Assembly: GCA_963971575.1 (NCBI GenBank)
Contig: OZ020622.1
Span: forward strand, 29,542,301 to 29,606,300
DNA from: Liopterus haemorrhoidalis
Lineage: Eukaryota > Arthropoda > Insecta > Coleoptera > Dytiscidae
Direction: 5' to 3'
Length of the DNA: 64,000 nucleotides
A model generated the notes under the pieces. The model was not told where the DNA came from. It did no database searches and saw only the letters and a list, made by a program, of their open reading frames with translations. Numbering within the stretch: the first letter of the stretch is position 1; each line of letters begins with the position of its first letter. Positions 1 to 11,296 of the stretch are shown here, piece by piece. Position numbers and translations under genes: made by a program.

Positions 1-1318
1 GTGCCTTGGTGGACACACTGGACTCCTTTTTTGATTGTTTGGTTCTCACTGGTATCCAGTGAGAACCAACGGATCCCTTATCAGTCTCCTTTTCAGGAGT
101 GGCTGATAAGGGCTTTGTAGAAACGACCATTCTCTGGTCGCTTCTCGTTTGTGGAGAAGACTGTGGGGTCTTCTCCTTAGGTGGTGGGGAGAACTGAGGT
201 TGAGTGCGTTCTCCTATATGGGAGGGGGATTTATTCAGACCCGATCCCCCTGGTTGTGGGGTCTGAACATTGGTCTCTTGGACCGATTCCGCCACCTTTA
301 CCGTGTCGGACTTTTTTGGCGCAGTTGTCACTGACGCTTTTACTGTCGGACGACACACTGACTCCGTCTGAGTCTGGACGCTTGCTGTCTTCTTTGCAGC
401 TACTTGTGCGAAGGATTTCGCAAAAGTGACCGGCGCAGTCTCTTTATACTTCTTCTTGGCGTCGAAATACGGGATCCTATCTTGTGTCTTGATGACCTGG
501 ATAGCCTTCTCTTCTAAGTACGTTGGGCAGTGGCGTGAAGTTGATGCATGCGCACCTTTACAGTTCACGCCGTGTGCCGCGTTTGGACAGGTTTCAACTT
601 CATGTTGGTCCTGCCCGCAGTTGGCACAGACGGACTGTTTGCCACAACGACTAGAGGTGTGACCATAACGCTGGCACTTGTAGCATCGCATCGGGTTGGG
701 ATAGTAGGGGCGAACGTTACAAACGTTGTACCCCACCTTAACCGATGCTGGACACCTAGTACCAGCAAAAGATACCACCATAGATATAGAAGGCTTACCG
801 TTTCGGGGGTTGAGTTTCCTACATTCAATGACACCTTGCGATGCCATTTCCTGCACAAACTCTTCCTCCGTAACATACGCAAGGTCACGGTCTGTAACGA
901 CGCCTCGAGAAGTATTCAGTGCCTTATGTGGCTGTACCGAGATACGATACTCGCCAAATCCTTCGCATTTCTGAAGCGTTGAGGATGCCTCAGTTTCTGC
1001 TTCAATCAATAATGTGCCATCCGACAGTTTTCTTACCGACCTGATACCAGTTGGACACGTTTTTCCCAGCGTTCGGGCAACAAAGAAGGGGGACATCTCT
1101 TTAAAAGATTTACCCTCTTCTTGCACCTTCACGACAAGAAAACGAGGCACTGGCGCACAAAACTCAACTGATCTGTCTACCTTCTTAGGAGAAGGCCTTA
1201 CACATCCCTCATCGGATGACTGAGCATCACGACGAGGTCTCTTGTTTGATTTTTTACGGAGTTTACTCTCAACCTTGGCGGAATTTAAAGAAAATTGATC
1301 CCTCCGGGTAGTCGCCAT
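1..1318 (-). CDS. LINE-C ORF1 (Gag-like nucleic-acid-binding protein), partial
   Basis: This is the minus-strand ORF1 of LINE-C copy 0, starting at the ATG at 1316-1318 and running off the window. The translation parallels the 475-aa ORF1 at 54430-55857: a Lys/Arg-rich N-terminus (SNKRPRRDAQSSDEG), a central region, then three Cys-rich zinc knuckles (about 540-680), then a Ser/Pro/Thr-rich tail. I saw no stop in the stretches I read, and one in-frame codon is missing near 1165 relative to the intact copy. In the I clade such proteins bind element RNA and form the RNP. Every codon was not verified, so intactness is probable rather than certain. Confidence 0.75.
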   Translation of the reverse strand, partial: MATTRRDQFSLNSAKVESKLRKKSNKRPRRDAQSSDEGCVRPSPKKVDRSVEFCAPVPRFLVVKVQEEGKSFKEMSPFFVARTLGKTCPTGIRSVRKLSDGTLLIEAETEASSTLQKCEGFGEYRISVQPHKALNTSRGVVTDRDLAYVTEEEFVQEMASQGVIECRKLNPRNGKPSISMVVSFAGTRCPASVKVGYNVCNVRPYYPNPMRCYKCQRYGHTSSRCGKQSVCANCGQDQHEVETCPNAAHGVNCKGAHASTSRHCPTYLEEKAIQVIKTQDRIPYFDAKKKYKETAPVTFAKSFAQVAAKKTASVQTQTESVCRPTVKASVTTAPKKSDTVKVAESVQETNVQTPQPGGSGLNKSPSHIGERTQPQFSPPPKEKTPQSSPQTRSDQRMVVSTKPLSATPEKETDKGSVGSHWIPVRTKQSKKESSVSTKA

Positions 1319-2020
1319 ACCCGTATACTAAGTTTCATCACCCTGCCATGCCCACCCACCAGGGAGCCCCACACAGGGGACGTTGGCCGCAAACCGGCTC
1401 ATTGCGCCAGGCATGTCAGGATGATATAGCATCGGGGGAAGTAGTCACGGGCTGCTCGACCCGCTCGAGAACCAGTAGTAGCCAACTCTGGAACCGGGCG
1501 AGCTGCATCCACTCCCACAGACCCCCGAATACTTGTCTAGTGGCACGGCATTACCCCGGCATCCACGATCCAGTAGTGGAGCCACTCTATTCATGAACCG
1601 TGACACCAGCCGATTGACTGAGCTGACCAGACTCAGCCTCCCGTTTTACCGAATCCGAGGCCAAAGAAGGCGTGTTGGGATCGTACTGTCCGCGGGCAGC
1701 AGTCTCCCTCAACCGACCAGGACCCTCTTCTCCGGCGTTACGGGTCTCCACGCACGGCAAACACGTGGGTAGGAATTTAAGTGGGAGATAAAAGAGACAA
1801 CAGATAAGCCTATTCCTACAATCGGCTTCTCTGAACTGTCTCCTCCCAAATGATATGTGATTCAGGGTACGTGGGATCATCAGGCCCAAAAGCTCTATAT
1901 GGTCAGGTGATGCGACCATTATGAACTTCCCTTGCGTGATTGAGGGTACGCGGGATCATCAGGCCCGAAAGCTCGTCAAATGGCCAGGTGTTATGGCCAT
2001 TATGAACTTCCCCTGCGGGG
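1..2020 (-). mobile_element. LINE-C copy 0 (I-clade non-LTR retrotransposon), 5' part, cut by window edge
   Basis: The minus strand matches the 5' part of the intact LINE-C at 53708-59859: the 5' hairpin remnant (about 1998-2020), the two 81-bp 5' monomers (about 1840-2000), the rest of the 5' UTR, then ORF1 to the window edge. The 3' end lies outside the window. The 5' end stops in the middle of the terminal hairpin and abuts the left inverted repeat of transposon D, so this copy appears to have inserted into D. Its target duplication cannot be checked. Similarity to the intact copy is high by eye. Confidence 0.9.
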
Positions 2021-2320
2021 ACTCATCATCAAGGTCTAAACGCCATGATCTTTTGCAACGATGTATAAAAAGCACAATATTATGCAGTGATGCAATAGCA
2101 ACTCTGTTGTATCCATATGTGCAGAGGTGGCCCACTTGAAAGTTGGCCAAAAAATTTTTTTGTTCAAAACTAGCCAAATTTCAAGGCAAAATATCTCAAT
2201 ATGTGTCATTCCTAATTTGAATGACACGATTGGATAGAGCAGATTTTTCTGTACAAGAGTAACTTTTATTTAGGTTGGGATTTGAATTCCTAGTTCAGCC
2301 AGAGGACTCTGAAAATGACA
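2021..2320 (+). repeat. Left arm of transposon D long inverted repeat
   Basis: This stretch reads as the reverse complement of 16142-16450, with scattered substitutions and small indels. Shared blocks include GTCTAAACGCCATGA, CAATAGCAACTCTGTTGTAT, GCAAAATATCTCAATATG and CTAGTTCAGCCA. The arm is about 300 bp against 309 bp on the right. The divergence shows that this copy is old. Confidence 0.9.
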
Positions 2321-2556
2321 TACCTTGGTGCGATATCGAAAAAATCAAATTATGATTCTCCATATCTTCTTTGTGCACTGATCATGACTGCTAGCAAATT
2401 GATATCAAAACTGACTGGAAAAATTTTAAGCTTCATTTGGTAGAACATTTTTGGGTGGGATTCAGAATTATCATTAAACAATCAGTGCTATTTTAGGTTC
2501 ATGTTCTATATTTATCTTTGTAGTACCGTGTCAGCAGGACAAACATTGCTGTTTAC

Positions 2557-2593
2557 TTATTTGTGTATTTACTTGCAATAAATACACAAATAA
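2557..2593. repeat. Perfect 15-bp stem hairpin in D 5' region
   Basis: TTATTTGTGTATTTA (2557-2571), a 7-nt spacer, then its exact reverse complement at 2579-2593. It lies in the noncoding interval 2321-2672 between D's inverted repeat and the first recognisable transposase codons. Nothing else is evident in that interval except a possible 3' splice site (TATTACAG|G) near 2630. Confidence 0.6.
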
Positions 2594-3194
2594 ATAAAAA
2601 GCATTCATATTAATATTAATGTATTACAGGTCTCACTTGAAATTACTCTATTCAGTTAGTTAAATAATTTGATTTGAATTCGATTACGGATACGTCATTG
2701 ATCAGGATTTCATTGGTTTATTGCCATGTGCTATTGCTAGCCATGAGCGTGGCTCTTCTGAATATCACTTGACAACCTACACTCCCAACAAAGGCTTGAA
2801 ATTTCTAAAACAGTATAGTGCAGAAGATCAAAAACTGATAGCAAAGCGAAGTGAACTAAAATTGGATGGAGAATCTCAAGTATGCCTCCATCATGAAGCT
2901 TGGCTGTTGACGAAATGTGAATTTTTGCAAAAAACTTGCTACGAATTGTTGCAGGAGATATTTCGCGCTTCTCGCGATATCTCGTGTGGGGTGCCTCCCA
3001 CCCCACACTATCACCTATCGTTGGAATCGTCATGATTCGCGCCATCGATTGAGACCCGCGGATCTACTTTATTCCGCGTAATTCGCGGTCTATACCACGA
3101 ATTGCGCACTTTGAACTGCGCATTCCGCTACCCTACCATATTCTCAGTAACCAATAGCAAAACTTTCCCTTTCCTTACCAAAACCTCAAAATCG

Positions 3195-3202
3195 TATAAA
3201 AG
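3195..3202 (+). promoter_or_regulatory. Putative TATA box of element E
   Basis: TATAAAAG follows the E 5' hairpin region and precedes the open frame by about 95 bp. It is the only good TATA match upstream of the frame in this copy. In the other E type the corresponding stretch has decayed to a TTAAAAAG-like sequence. This is a sequence match only. Confidence 0.45.
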
Positions 3203-3249
3203 ACGAGTGATTTTCAATCAAACGTCAGTTTCTCACAAGCTCACCTCAT

Positions 3250-3322
3250 CAATAGGCTATTTGCCTCTAGCTCTACGCCGAAATCAACAATAGGCTATCT
3301 GCCTCTGGCTTTACGCCGAAAA
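3250..3322 (+). repeat. Two 38-bp tandem units upstream of the E frame
   Basis: CAATAGGCTAT(T/C)TGCCTCT is repeated with a 38-bp period (3250 and 3288), each unit ending in TACGCCGAAA. The corresponding place in the other E type has only one related motif (GGCTATATCTGCCTCAG on its minus strand). Confidence 0.7.
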
Positions 3323-3992
3323 ACTGTCAGTGTGTCTCGATTCTGGGACTTGTATTTATTTTGTCGTTGAGCCGGCGCTTATTAGTCCGACGCCTGACGT
3401 CCCGACGCTACCCAGCGTAACGCCTACCAAACCGACGCCCGCCGTCCAAACACAGCAACGCCTGCCGTCCATCCACAGAGACGCCCGCCGTCAATCCAGA
3501 ACGACATCTAACGTAAAATCGACGCCCGACGTCCCGACGCCCGCCGTCGCGACGCCGATCGAACCAGTGCTTGTCGCACCTCCAAATTATCAGCTCCTCG
3601 TAAAGATACCGTGGGAACGGGTCGCCACCGGCCAATACCCACCACCAGAGACTTCCATTCGGCCACCATCACTATTTTCACCGCCGAGGACGCCTCCTAC
3701 GCTTTGTCGGACGGTGTACCGCCTAACGCCGTCAACACCGTACCAACTAACATTTTCGTCGGCCTCTGTACGAGCCGCATCAACAACAACGTCCAGCGTC
3801 GCAACAACTACACGACGGAAGATCCAACAGCTCTTCGTAGAACTGTTCGGCGCCGAGACGCCCAAACGGAAGAAGACGCGAAGACACGCGGCGACGCCTA
3901 TCGCCTCGCCGGCTTCCAACTTCTCCTTTTCCCCTCTCAATCCTCATCTTCAGTCTTTACCTCAGACGTCCCGCAAACGTCTGAGTTTCTGA
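3294..3992 (+). CDS. Proline/threonine-rich open frame inside element E (copy 1)
   Basis: An open frame of about 232 codons from the stop at 3291 to TGA at 3990, with no AUG near its start. The N-terminal part has TPAV/TPDV-type repeats coded by GACGCC-rich DNA. The C-terminal 132 residues align without gaps to the frame in the E copy at 20999-22042, with 93 of 132 identical by hand count and mostly conservative changes. Constant blocks are FSPPRTPPT, YRLTPSTP, QLFVELFGAETPK, ASPASNF and LQSLPQT. Lack of indels inside an element whose noncoding parts differ by hundreds of bases suggests selection on a protein. Function is unknown and I recognise no domain. The start may come from an upstream exon. 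Confidence 0.55.
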   Translation, partial: AICLWLYAEKLSVCLDSGTCIYFVVEPALISPTPDVPTLPSVTPTKPTPAVQTQQRLPSIHRDARRQSRTTSNVKSTPDVPTPAVATPIEPVLVAPPNYQLLVKIPWERVATGQYPPPETSIRPPSLFSPPRTPPTLCRTVYRLTPSTPYQLTFSSASVRAASTTTSSVATTTRRKIQQLFVELFGAETPKRKKTRRHAATPIASPASNFSFSPLNPHLQSLPQTSRKRLSF

Positions 3993-4141
3993 CTCATTTT
4001 CTAATTGTTCGATTCACCTGTGTTATATTCTATTGTTTTTCATATTTCATTGTCTGTTTTGTTTATATTTTTGTCGTTCGCTATTCATGTTTTCACTATC
4101 GTTCATATTTGTATTTCATTTTTCTATTTTCTAATTTGTGT

Positions 4142-4147
4142 AATAAA
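4142..4147 (+). promoter_or_regulatory. AATAAA poly(A) signal in element E
   Basis: AATAAA lies about 150 bp downstream of the E open frame and about 240 bp before the E terminus. This is where a 3' processing signal would sit if E is an LTR with its own promoter. Confidence 0.45.
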
Positions 4148-6434
4148 TCTCATCTAACATCAACACGCATTTTATCTTCATCAACACCTTCGTCATCATT
4201 ACCTTTTCAGAGCGCTTACGTTTGACCGGTGCTTCACACCGAGCCGCATAGTGGAAGAACCCGCTACTGAGCTAGTTAGGGTAAAGTGCGCACGAGTGAG
4301 GACATCACCGAGACGGTTTTGCACTACCACTGTCTCGTCCTCCTGCGGGTGTACCTGCGGAACTTTTCCGAGGGTTCCCCCCCGTGACAAAACCCTTCAA
4401 GAAGAAATGCCATGTACAGCGAAAAGATTTACGACCAATCACCGTAGCTAATGCAGAGAAAATGTCAGATATGCTGAAAGTCAGTATTAAGCCTGGCCAA
4501 AAGTTGTGCACATCATGCAGAAAGGAATTCGACAGTAAAGGAGACAGTGCAGGTAAGTGAGTCCAGCTCTACTGAATCTGATGGACCTGCTGATAAAATG
4601 GAAATCTCTGAAAGTGTAAACACAAGTTTATCAGTATTAGGCATCTCACCTATTAAATTTCAACGAGTTAGTGCTAGTGATAAGCATGGTTATGCAAAGC
4701 GTAACATTAGCCAAGCACAGGAAATAATTGCCGAGCAGATTGCTGCAATTGGAAATGTTGATTGCCAAAACCTGTTGGTACCAAGCTCTAGCCAACAGTG
4801 CACAAATTGCCAAGACTTCAATAAACTCATAGAAGAAATGAAGCTAAAATTGCATGTAGCAAAGCGCCAAGAAAAAATACAAATCCTAACCCTTATGCCA
4901 CAAAGCTGGTCTATCAAAAAGACAATGGAGCAATTCAAAGTTTCAAAATACATGGATCGCGAAGCTAGGAAGCTGAAAGAAGAACAGGGAATACTAGCAT
5001 TTCCTAACAAAAAGCAGGGCAAGTCAGTTTCTGAGGAAGTGAAGGAAAGGGTAGTACAGTTTTTTGAGGGTGAAGAATTTAGTCGAATGTATCCCGGAAA
5101 GAAACACTGCATTTCGATTCGAATAAATGGTATAAAAGTTCAGAAGCAGAAATATTTGCTGTTAAGTAATTTGAAGGAGATGTTTGTTGAATACCGTGAG
5201 CGAAATGGACCTGAAGTTGGCTTTTCAAAATTTTGCGAATTACGGCCAAAATGGAGCATGACAGTTGAATCATCAGGAATTCTTTCTGCATGTGTATGCA
5301 CAATCCACCAAAATGTGAAGTTAACGTTAGCTGCCAGCCTGATCAAAGAAGACTACAAGAATTTGATTGCAAAAACAGTGTGTAGCCTAGAATCAAAAGC
5401 CTGCAGGCTCCACCAGTGTCAAAGTTGTCCGGGAAATGGAGTACTGGAAAATTTTTTGGAAAAAGGTTTTTGAAGAACATGATCCTGACAGTGGTATTGT
5501 CTTTAAACAGTGGATTCACACAGATCGGGATACATCGGATACAAAGAAGCTAACTGTGGATGAATTCACGGAAGAAGTAGTTGCAAAAATTTTGAACCTT
5601 TCTGTTCATCAGCACATTGCCAAGCATCAAAGATAGCATTTGCGTCTGTTGAAAGAAAACCTTAAAGCAGGAGATGTAATTGTCTTGATGAATTTTTCTG
5701 AAAAATATTCGTTTGTAGTTCAAGATGCCACTCAAGGATTTCACTGGGAAAACAGCCAGGCAACACTGCACCCCTTTGTCATATATTTCCAGAATACAGA
5801 GGGCCTCAATAGCGCCAGTTATTGCATCATCAGTGAGTGCCTACGGCATGACACTGTTGCAGTGCACGTGTTCTTGCAAAAGTTAATTAATTGCACCAAG
5901 AATTCCAAATTGCGTATTGATCACATCCACTATTTCAGTGATGGCTCAGCAGCACAGTATAAAAATTTCAAAAACTTCATCCACTTGTGCAATCACAAGA
6001 AGGACTTCTGAATGAAATTTGTTTGCCACATATCATGGCAAGTAAGCCTGTGATAAGATTGGTGGCACAGTGAAAAGATTAGCTGCACGGGCGAGTCTTT
6101 AAAGACCTACAGAAGACCAGATTTTAACACCAGCTGATCTGTTGAAATTTTGCAGCAAACATGTGAGTGGAATCAATTTCATTTTTATGGCCATAACACC
6201 TGGCCATTTGTCGAGCTTTCGGGCTTGATGATCCCGCGTACCCTCAATCACGCAAGGGAAGTTCATAATGGTCGCATCACCTGACCATATAGAGCTTTTG
6301 GGACCGATGATCCCACGTACCCTGAATCACATATCATTTGGGAGGAGACAGTTCAGAGAAGCCGATTGTAGGAATAGGCTTATCTGTTGTCTCTTTTATC
6401 TCCCACTTAAATTCCTATGCACGTGTTTGCCGTG

Positions 6435-9400
6435 TATAACGTATATTACGGCCAGACTCCAGCGTTATATAGTTGGCATACGCCAGCGTCCGCTCAGCTC
6501 TCTGATCGGTCGCTAAAAACCTAAATGGGGAAAAATATGAATTCCGTAACCACTGTGAAGTGACTCCAGTGGCTATCAGCTGTCCAGGGCAAGGTAGAAG
6601 GCCGCCAGCCCAGTCTAGAGGTAGATTTGACTATGCAGGGTGGTCCTGTAATTATCAATGTCGATGTGCGGCCTAAAATTTATACGGCGCCAGTCACTTC
6701 GCTTCTATTGCCCTAAATTCTGGAAGAAAAATAAAACCCCAGGGGAAGGAATAGAGTTCTCGTAATAGAAACACCAAAATTCTCAATAACCAAATTTATT
6801 AACAAAAAAAAATCAGTAACTAACAAATAGTAATAACAGAATAAATAATATTCGTTAAACGAATATTCAATACGCAAAATCTATAAACAAAATAAATTAT
6901 TCGCTAAATGAATACTCAATACGCAAAATCTATAAACAAAATAAATTATTCACTAAATGAATACTCAATACGCAAAATCTATAAACAAAATAAATATTAT
7001 TATTCGCAAAGCGAATACTCAATAAACAAAATTTTATAACCAAAATATTAAGAATTACAAGATCAATGACTAGTTAAATATTCCCTTTTTAGTTCGGAGT
7101 ACGACAAAGTTAATACAAAAAAATAAATTATTTAATCTACGAGCAAAATATCTAAGTTAAATTCAAAATTTTAGAAACTAAGTACTCACGAGTGGCCAAA
7201 GGAAATTAAACAACTTAATCTTTAACCGGTAATTAATTACAATTTAAATTGACAAACTGAATTACTTGTGATGCGGTATAAATACCCAGTAACATGTGAT
7301 TGGATTACTTATGCTACAACTGCCCTAGGGCTGCGTGAACTTTTGCACAGGAATATTATACCACAGTGATTAATTACGTTGAAAAATGGTAACGGTATTC
7401 CGGTTGGCAATACCGTTAGGAAAAATCCGGAAGAGTTTTAGAATCGGGAAGCTAGCGCTTATTCGAACCCCGATTTAAATTTTTACTATACTTCTAGCTC
7501 GCCTTAACTTTAATGAAAACCCAGCCAGTCTAGTGGCCTCGAAGTCGCGGTGATAAGAATATCCAAGGAGGCCAAGAGACTGACTCTCAATAACCCTCTC
7601 AAATCCCTTGAAAACCCGTAGTACGTTAACACAAAAAAATCTCTAACGAGATGAAAAAAAAAGTTAACGTACCACCCCACCCCACACGGCTCTACGGAAA
7701 TATAACTTTAAACAAACAACTAAATTACAGAAAAATTAGGTGAGGCCTGGCCGAAGATGATAATAAAAAAAAAGAAATGCTTGTGGCTGAGGTTCTGCCC
7801 GACTGAAGCTAACGTTAATCCACCCAAATCAAATACAAAGACCGACCCTTGATAACGTGAAAAAGCAGTTAACACGAATACCCGGCCAGGGAATATTCAC
7901 AAAAAGGGGTTAAACCCATGTGTTTGAGAACTAATTCACAACCTCGAGTTATCAAGGGGATAAAAAAAAATGTTGACTTACTGACAGACTGAATCTACAA
8001 TTAAACAAACAAATTCAACCCTGAGCAAGACTGCTCTGACTAACTACGCGCCCCAACACGATTCAGCGCGTCCAACTTATTGTAGCTTAGGGCCTTAGGA
8101 CGTAGAAAATATATGCTTCACAATAGGGGTGGCACCATGTGCTCACTCAACTCAAAATACAAGTACAATACATACACATTCATAAAAATGGCCAAAATTA
8201 TCAGTGTGTATCCAAAAACATCTATACGGGGACGTATTACGCCTCAACACAACCCGGAGGTCCGATACGCCACACTCATAAAGATATTTTTGTTACAAAT
8301 CATCAAACAAATATCATAAATTAGTACTCATCTGAGTTGCAGACAAAAACAATCTCCCTGTTTCCACAGCTAGATACAATAAGTAGGTTATGTACTCTCT
8401 GGACGGTGATGTAGTTTTCACGGTTCCGCTACAAGATGTTTATTCCTTTGCGACCGGTTGAATACTCGGATAACTTCAGAAATTATTCCTCCAGCCGATA
8501 TATACTCTCAAATAGGCACAACTGTGCAAATTTTTGCCTCTATCGTACCGCCACTGTATGAATAACAGTTAAAAATACAATTAGTGAAACTGGAGACCAT
8601 ACAACAGTTTCGCGTGCGGAAATAAAAGAAAGGTGATACCTTACCTCGTGGTCGGTGGCTTAAATGGTTTTCTTAAACTCCGAACTTTTGATCAGAAAAG
8701 AAAATTCTCATCCGGATATCTCCGTGTCTTCCTTACGAAGACAGTATAACGCCAAGCAGTCTCCGCAAAAACGAATTCCGTGTTGCCTTCAATTTCCTCT
8801 AGGCTTATACATGGAAGTTTCACTGCACGTGCCGTTAGTTTTTCTTTCTGGTCAAATTTTTCTGATAACACAACTGTTCGGGAGTTTAAGAGAACGAAAA
8901 AGCGGCTCCCCAGCTGTTTTATAATCTTCCGTCTTACCCCTCTACCGGGCTTACCACTCGCGCATTCGATATTTGTTCTACCATGAAGGTAGCCAACAAT
9001 ATGTACTCGTAGAAACGTTGTGATTGAATATCCCCAAGAAGTGTTATTATTCTGGATTATAAATTCTTGTTCTCTTTTCTTTTTGTATATAAGGTAGGTA
9101 TATCATTCAAACATATTCCGCACGCTAACTGTTGTACTTTCCAGGTTTCCACGACGTATATATCCCAAAACAGGTTAAATAGAAATGTCAAAAACAATTA
9201 ACCTCAAAATTGAGTGACATCTCTAGTATGTTTTTGCATTCGGATGTAGATGTGGTGCTTGTTGTCATAAATGCTGTCCTCTAAGTGGGTTGACAGGACC
9301 TATTCAGTTGGTTTTGCACAAAATTACCCCATACTGTATCCTTTTATAAACTTAGAATAAGTTTTCCGTACGAAGGTAGGTTCTCGTTTAACTAGATTTT

Positions 9401-9435
9401 AAAGCGCTGTGTTTCGGCTAGGATAGCCCGTAACA
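6435..9435. mobile_element. Unclassified 3.0-kb insert in LINE-C 5' UTR
   Basis: LINE-C homology stops after GCCGTG (6434) and resumes at CGTGGAGACC (9439). GTG is present on both sides, so the duplication is at least 3 bp (CGTG against AGTG if 4). No terminal direct or inverted repeat was found by eye and no convincing coding region. The insert is AT-rich and has a 49-bp tandem array (6853-7040) and many small hairpins. Minus-strand splice-donor-like motifs occur near 7190 and 8640. The origin is unknown. Confidence 0.6.
6853..7040. repeat. 49-bp tandem repeat, about 4 units
   Basis: Units start near 6853, 6902, 6951 and 7005. Each carries a small inverted repeat whose arms co-vary: ATTCGTTAAACGAAT, ATTCGCTAAATGAAT, ATTCACTAAATGAAT and ATTCGCAAAGCGAAT. 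The rest of each unit, with the shared block CAATACGCAAAATCTATAAA, is nearly constant. The last unit is degenerate. Confidence 0.85.
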
Positions 9436-9874
9436 GTGCGTGGAGACCCGTAACGCCGGAGAAGAGGATCCTGAGAAGAGGTTGAGGGAGACTGCTGCCC
9501 GCGGACAGCACGATCCCAACACGCCTTCTTTGGCCTCGGATTCGGTAAAACGGGAGGCTGAGTCTGGTCAGCTCAGTCAATCGGCCGGTGTCACGGTTCA
9601 TGAATAAAGTGGCTCCACTACTGGATCGTGGATGCCGGGGTAATGCCGTGCCACTAGACAAGTATTCGGGGGTCTGTGGGAGCGGCTGCCGCTCGCAAGG
9701 TTCCAGAGTTGGCTACTACTGGTTCTCGAGCGGTTCGAGCAGCCCGTGACTACTTCCTCCGATGCTATATCATCCTGACATGTCTGGCGCAATGAGCCGG
9801 TTTGCGGCCAACGTCCCCGGTGTGGGCTCCATGGTGGGTGGGCATGGCAGGGTGATGAAACTTAATATACGGGT

Positions 9875-11296
9875 ATGGCGTCTACCCGGAGGGATAATTT
9901 TTCTTTAAATTCCGCCAAAGTTGAGTGTAAACTCCGTAAAAAATCAAACAAGAGACCTCGTCGTGATGCTCAGTCATCCGATGAGGGATGTGTTAGGCCA
10001 GCTGCCAAAAAGGTAGAAGGTAAAAGGATTGTTGAGTTTTGTGCGCCAGTACCACGATTTCCCGTCGTAAAGGTACAAGAAGAGGGTAAGTCTTTCAAGG
10101 AGATTTCCCCCTTCTTTGTTGCCCGAACGTTGAAAAATACGTGCTCTACTGGTATAAAGTCGGTGCGTAAGTTGTCGGACGGTACACTGCTATCGAAGAA
10201 GAAACAGAGGCGACGTCAACTTTACAGAAATGTGTTAAGTTTGATGAGTTTGGCATTTCAGTTCAGCCGCACAAGGCACTGAATAGTTCTAAAGGCGTCG
10301 TGACGGATCGCGACCTTGCATATGTTACGGAGCAAGAGTTCGTGCAGGAAATGGCATCGCAAGGTGTCATTGAATGCAGGAAGCTCAAACCCCGGAACGG
10401 CAAGCCTTCGATCTCCATGGTGGTGTCCTTCGCTGGTACCAGGTGTCCAACATCGGTAAGGGTGGGGTATAACGTTTGTAACGTTCGTCCCTACTACCCC
10501 AATCCGATGCGATGCTATAAGTGCCAGCGTTACGGTCACACCTCAGTTCGTTGTGGCAAACAGTCCATCTGTGCCAACTGCGGACAGGACCAACATGAAG
10601 TTGATACCTGTCCAAACGCGGCACACTGCGTGAACTGTAAAGGTGCTCATGCATCTACATCACGCCATTGCCCAACGTACTTGGAGGAGAAGGCAATACA
10701 GGTCATCAAAACGCAAGACAAGATACCGTATGTCGACGACAAGAGGAAATATAAAGGGAGCGCCCCGGTTACCTTTGCGAAATCTTTCGCTCAAGTAGCT
10801 GCAAAGCGAACTGCAAGTGTCCAAACCCAGACAGAGATAGTGCCTCGTCCGACAACTGCAGCACCAGTGACAGTGTCAACAAATACTAGTAGAGAAAAGG
10901 TGGTAGTGGTCCCAGAGACCAAAATTCAGACCCCACAACCTGGGGGATCGGGTCTGAATAAGTCCCCCTCCCCTAAAGGAGAACGCACTCAACCTCAGTT
11001 CTCTCAACCACCTAAGGAGAAGACCCCACAGTCTTCTCCACAAACGAGAAGCGACCAGAGAATGGTCGCTTCTACAAAACCCTCATCAGTTACTCCTGAA
11101 AAGGAAACTGATTAGGGATCCGTTGGTTCTCACTGGATACCAGTGAGAGCCAAACAATCAAAAAGAGTCCAGTGTGTCCATCAAAACACCTGGACTACCA
11201 AATGAAAGTGTAGCCGAGAAAATGGCTTTAGACCCGCATTCTAAGGGTAAACCAAAAATCATTAGGTTGCGGGGTAACTCCCCTAAACAGAAATGA
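9875..11296 (+). pseudogene. LINE-C copy 1 ORF1 (Gag-like), broken
   Basis: It starts at ATG 9875 in the same context as the intact ORF1 and has the Lys/Arg-rich N-terminus and three zinc knuckles (CYKCQRYGHTSVRC, CANCGQDQHEVDTC and CVNCKGAHASTSRHC, about 10513-10680). A frameshift near 10195 separates 9875-10282 from the rest. A TAG at 11113-11115 lies in the tail where the intact copy codes on for about 60 more residues. The product would be RNA-binding in the intact element; this copy is unlikely to make it. Confidence 0.88.

Larger units (their letters stand above)
2947..4389 (+). mobile_element. Element E copy 1 (solo-LTR-like, TG...CA)
   Basis: E starts TGTTGCAGGAGATA and ends CCCGTGACA. 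The same termini bound the copies at 20645-22477 and 31143-32975 (minus). The 4-bp flanks here differ (GAAT and AAAC), but deleting E plus one 4-bp flank rejoins D's transposase frame, which supports a decayed 4-bp target duplication. Inside are hairpin-rich GC blocks at the 5' end, a TATA box (3195), a proline-rich open frame and an AATAAA signal (4142). TG...CA ends, a 4-bp duplication, and promoter and poly(A) signals in one unit suit a solo LTR of a Gypsy-like element. At 1443 bp it is about 390 bp shorter than the other copies. Confidence 0.75.

Noticed and set aside
548..982. Plus-strand frames of 144 and 82 codons in the first kilobase
   Set aside because: They are antisense shadows of LINE-C ORF1. 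The same shadows occur opposite the intact ORF1 at 54769-55203.
3611..4225. 204-codon frame overlapping the E frame on the same strand
   Set aside because: It is in a different phase from the frame shared by both E types; its tail is low-complexity hydrophobic read-through.
4547..4558. GTAAGTGAG at 4552 as the donor of a real intron in D
   Set aside because: The sequence on both sides reads as coding in neighbouring phases with no acceptor nearby, so a 1-nt frameshift is simpler. An intron is not excluded.
6846..7040. 49-bp tandem repeats as a CRISPR array
   Set aside because: Units are directly adjacent with no unique spacers, and the context is an insect-type transposon nest.
8664..8986. 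Short frames in the 3-kb insert as possible genes
   Set aside because: Fewer than 90 codons, overlapping in two phases, with no recognisable motif. Composition matches the surrounding noncoding DNA.
6435..9435. The 3-kb insert as an LTR retrotransposon
   Set aside because: No direct repeat was found between its two ends, and no gag or pol motif is present.
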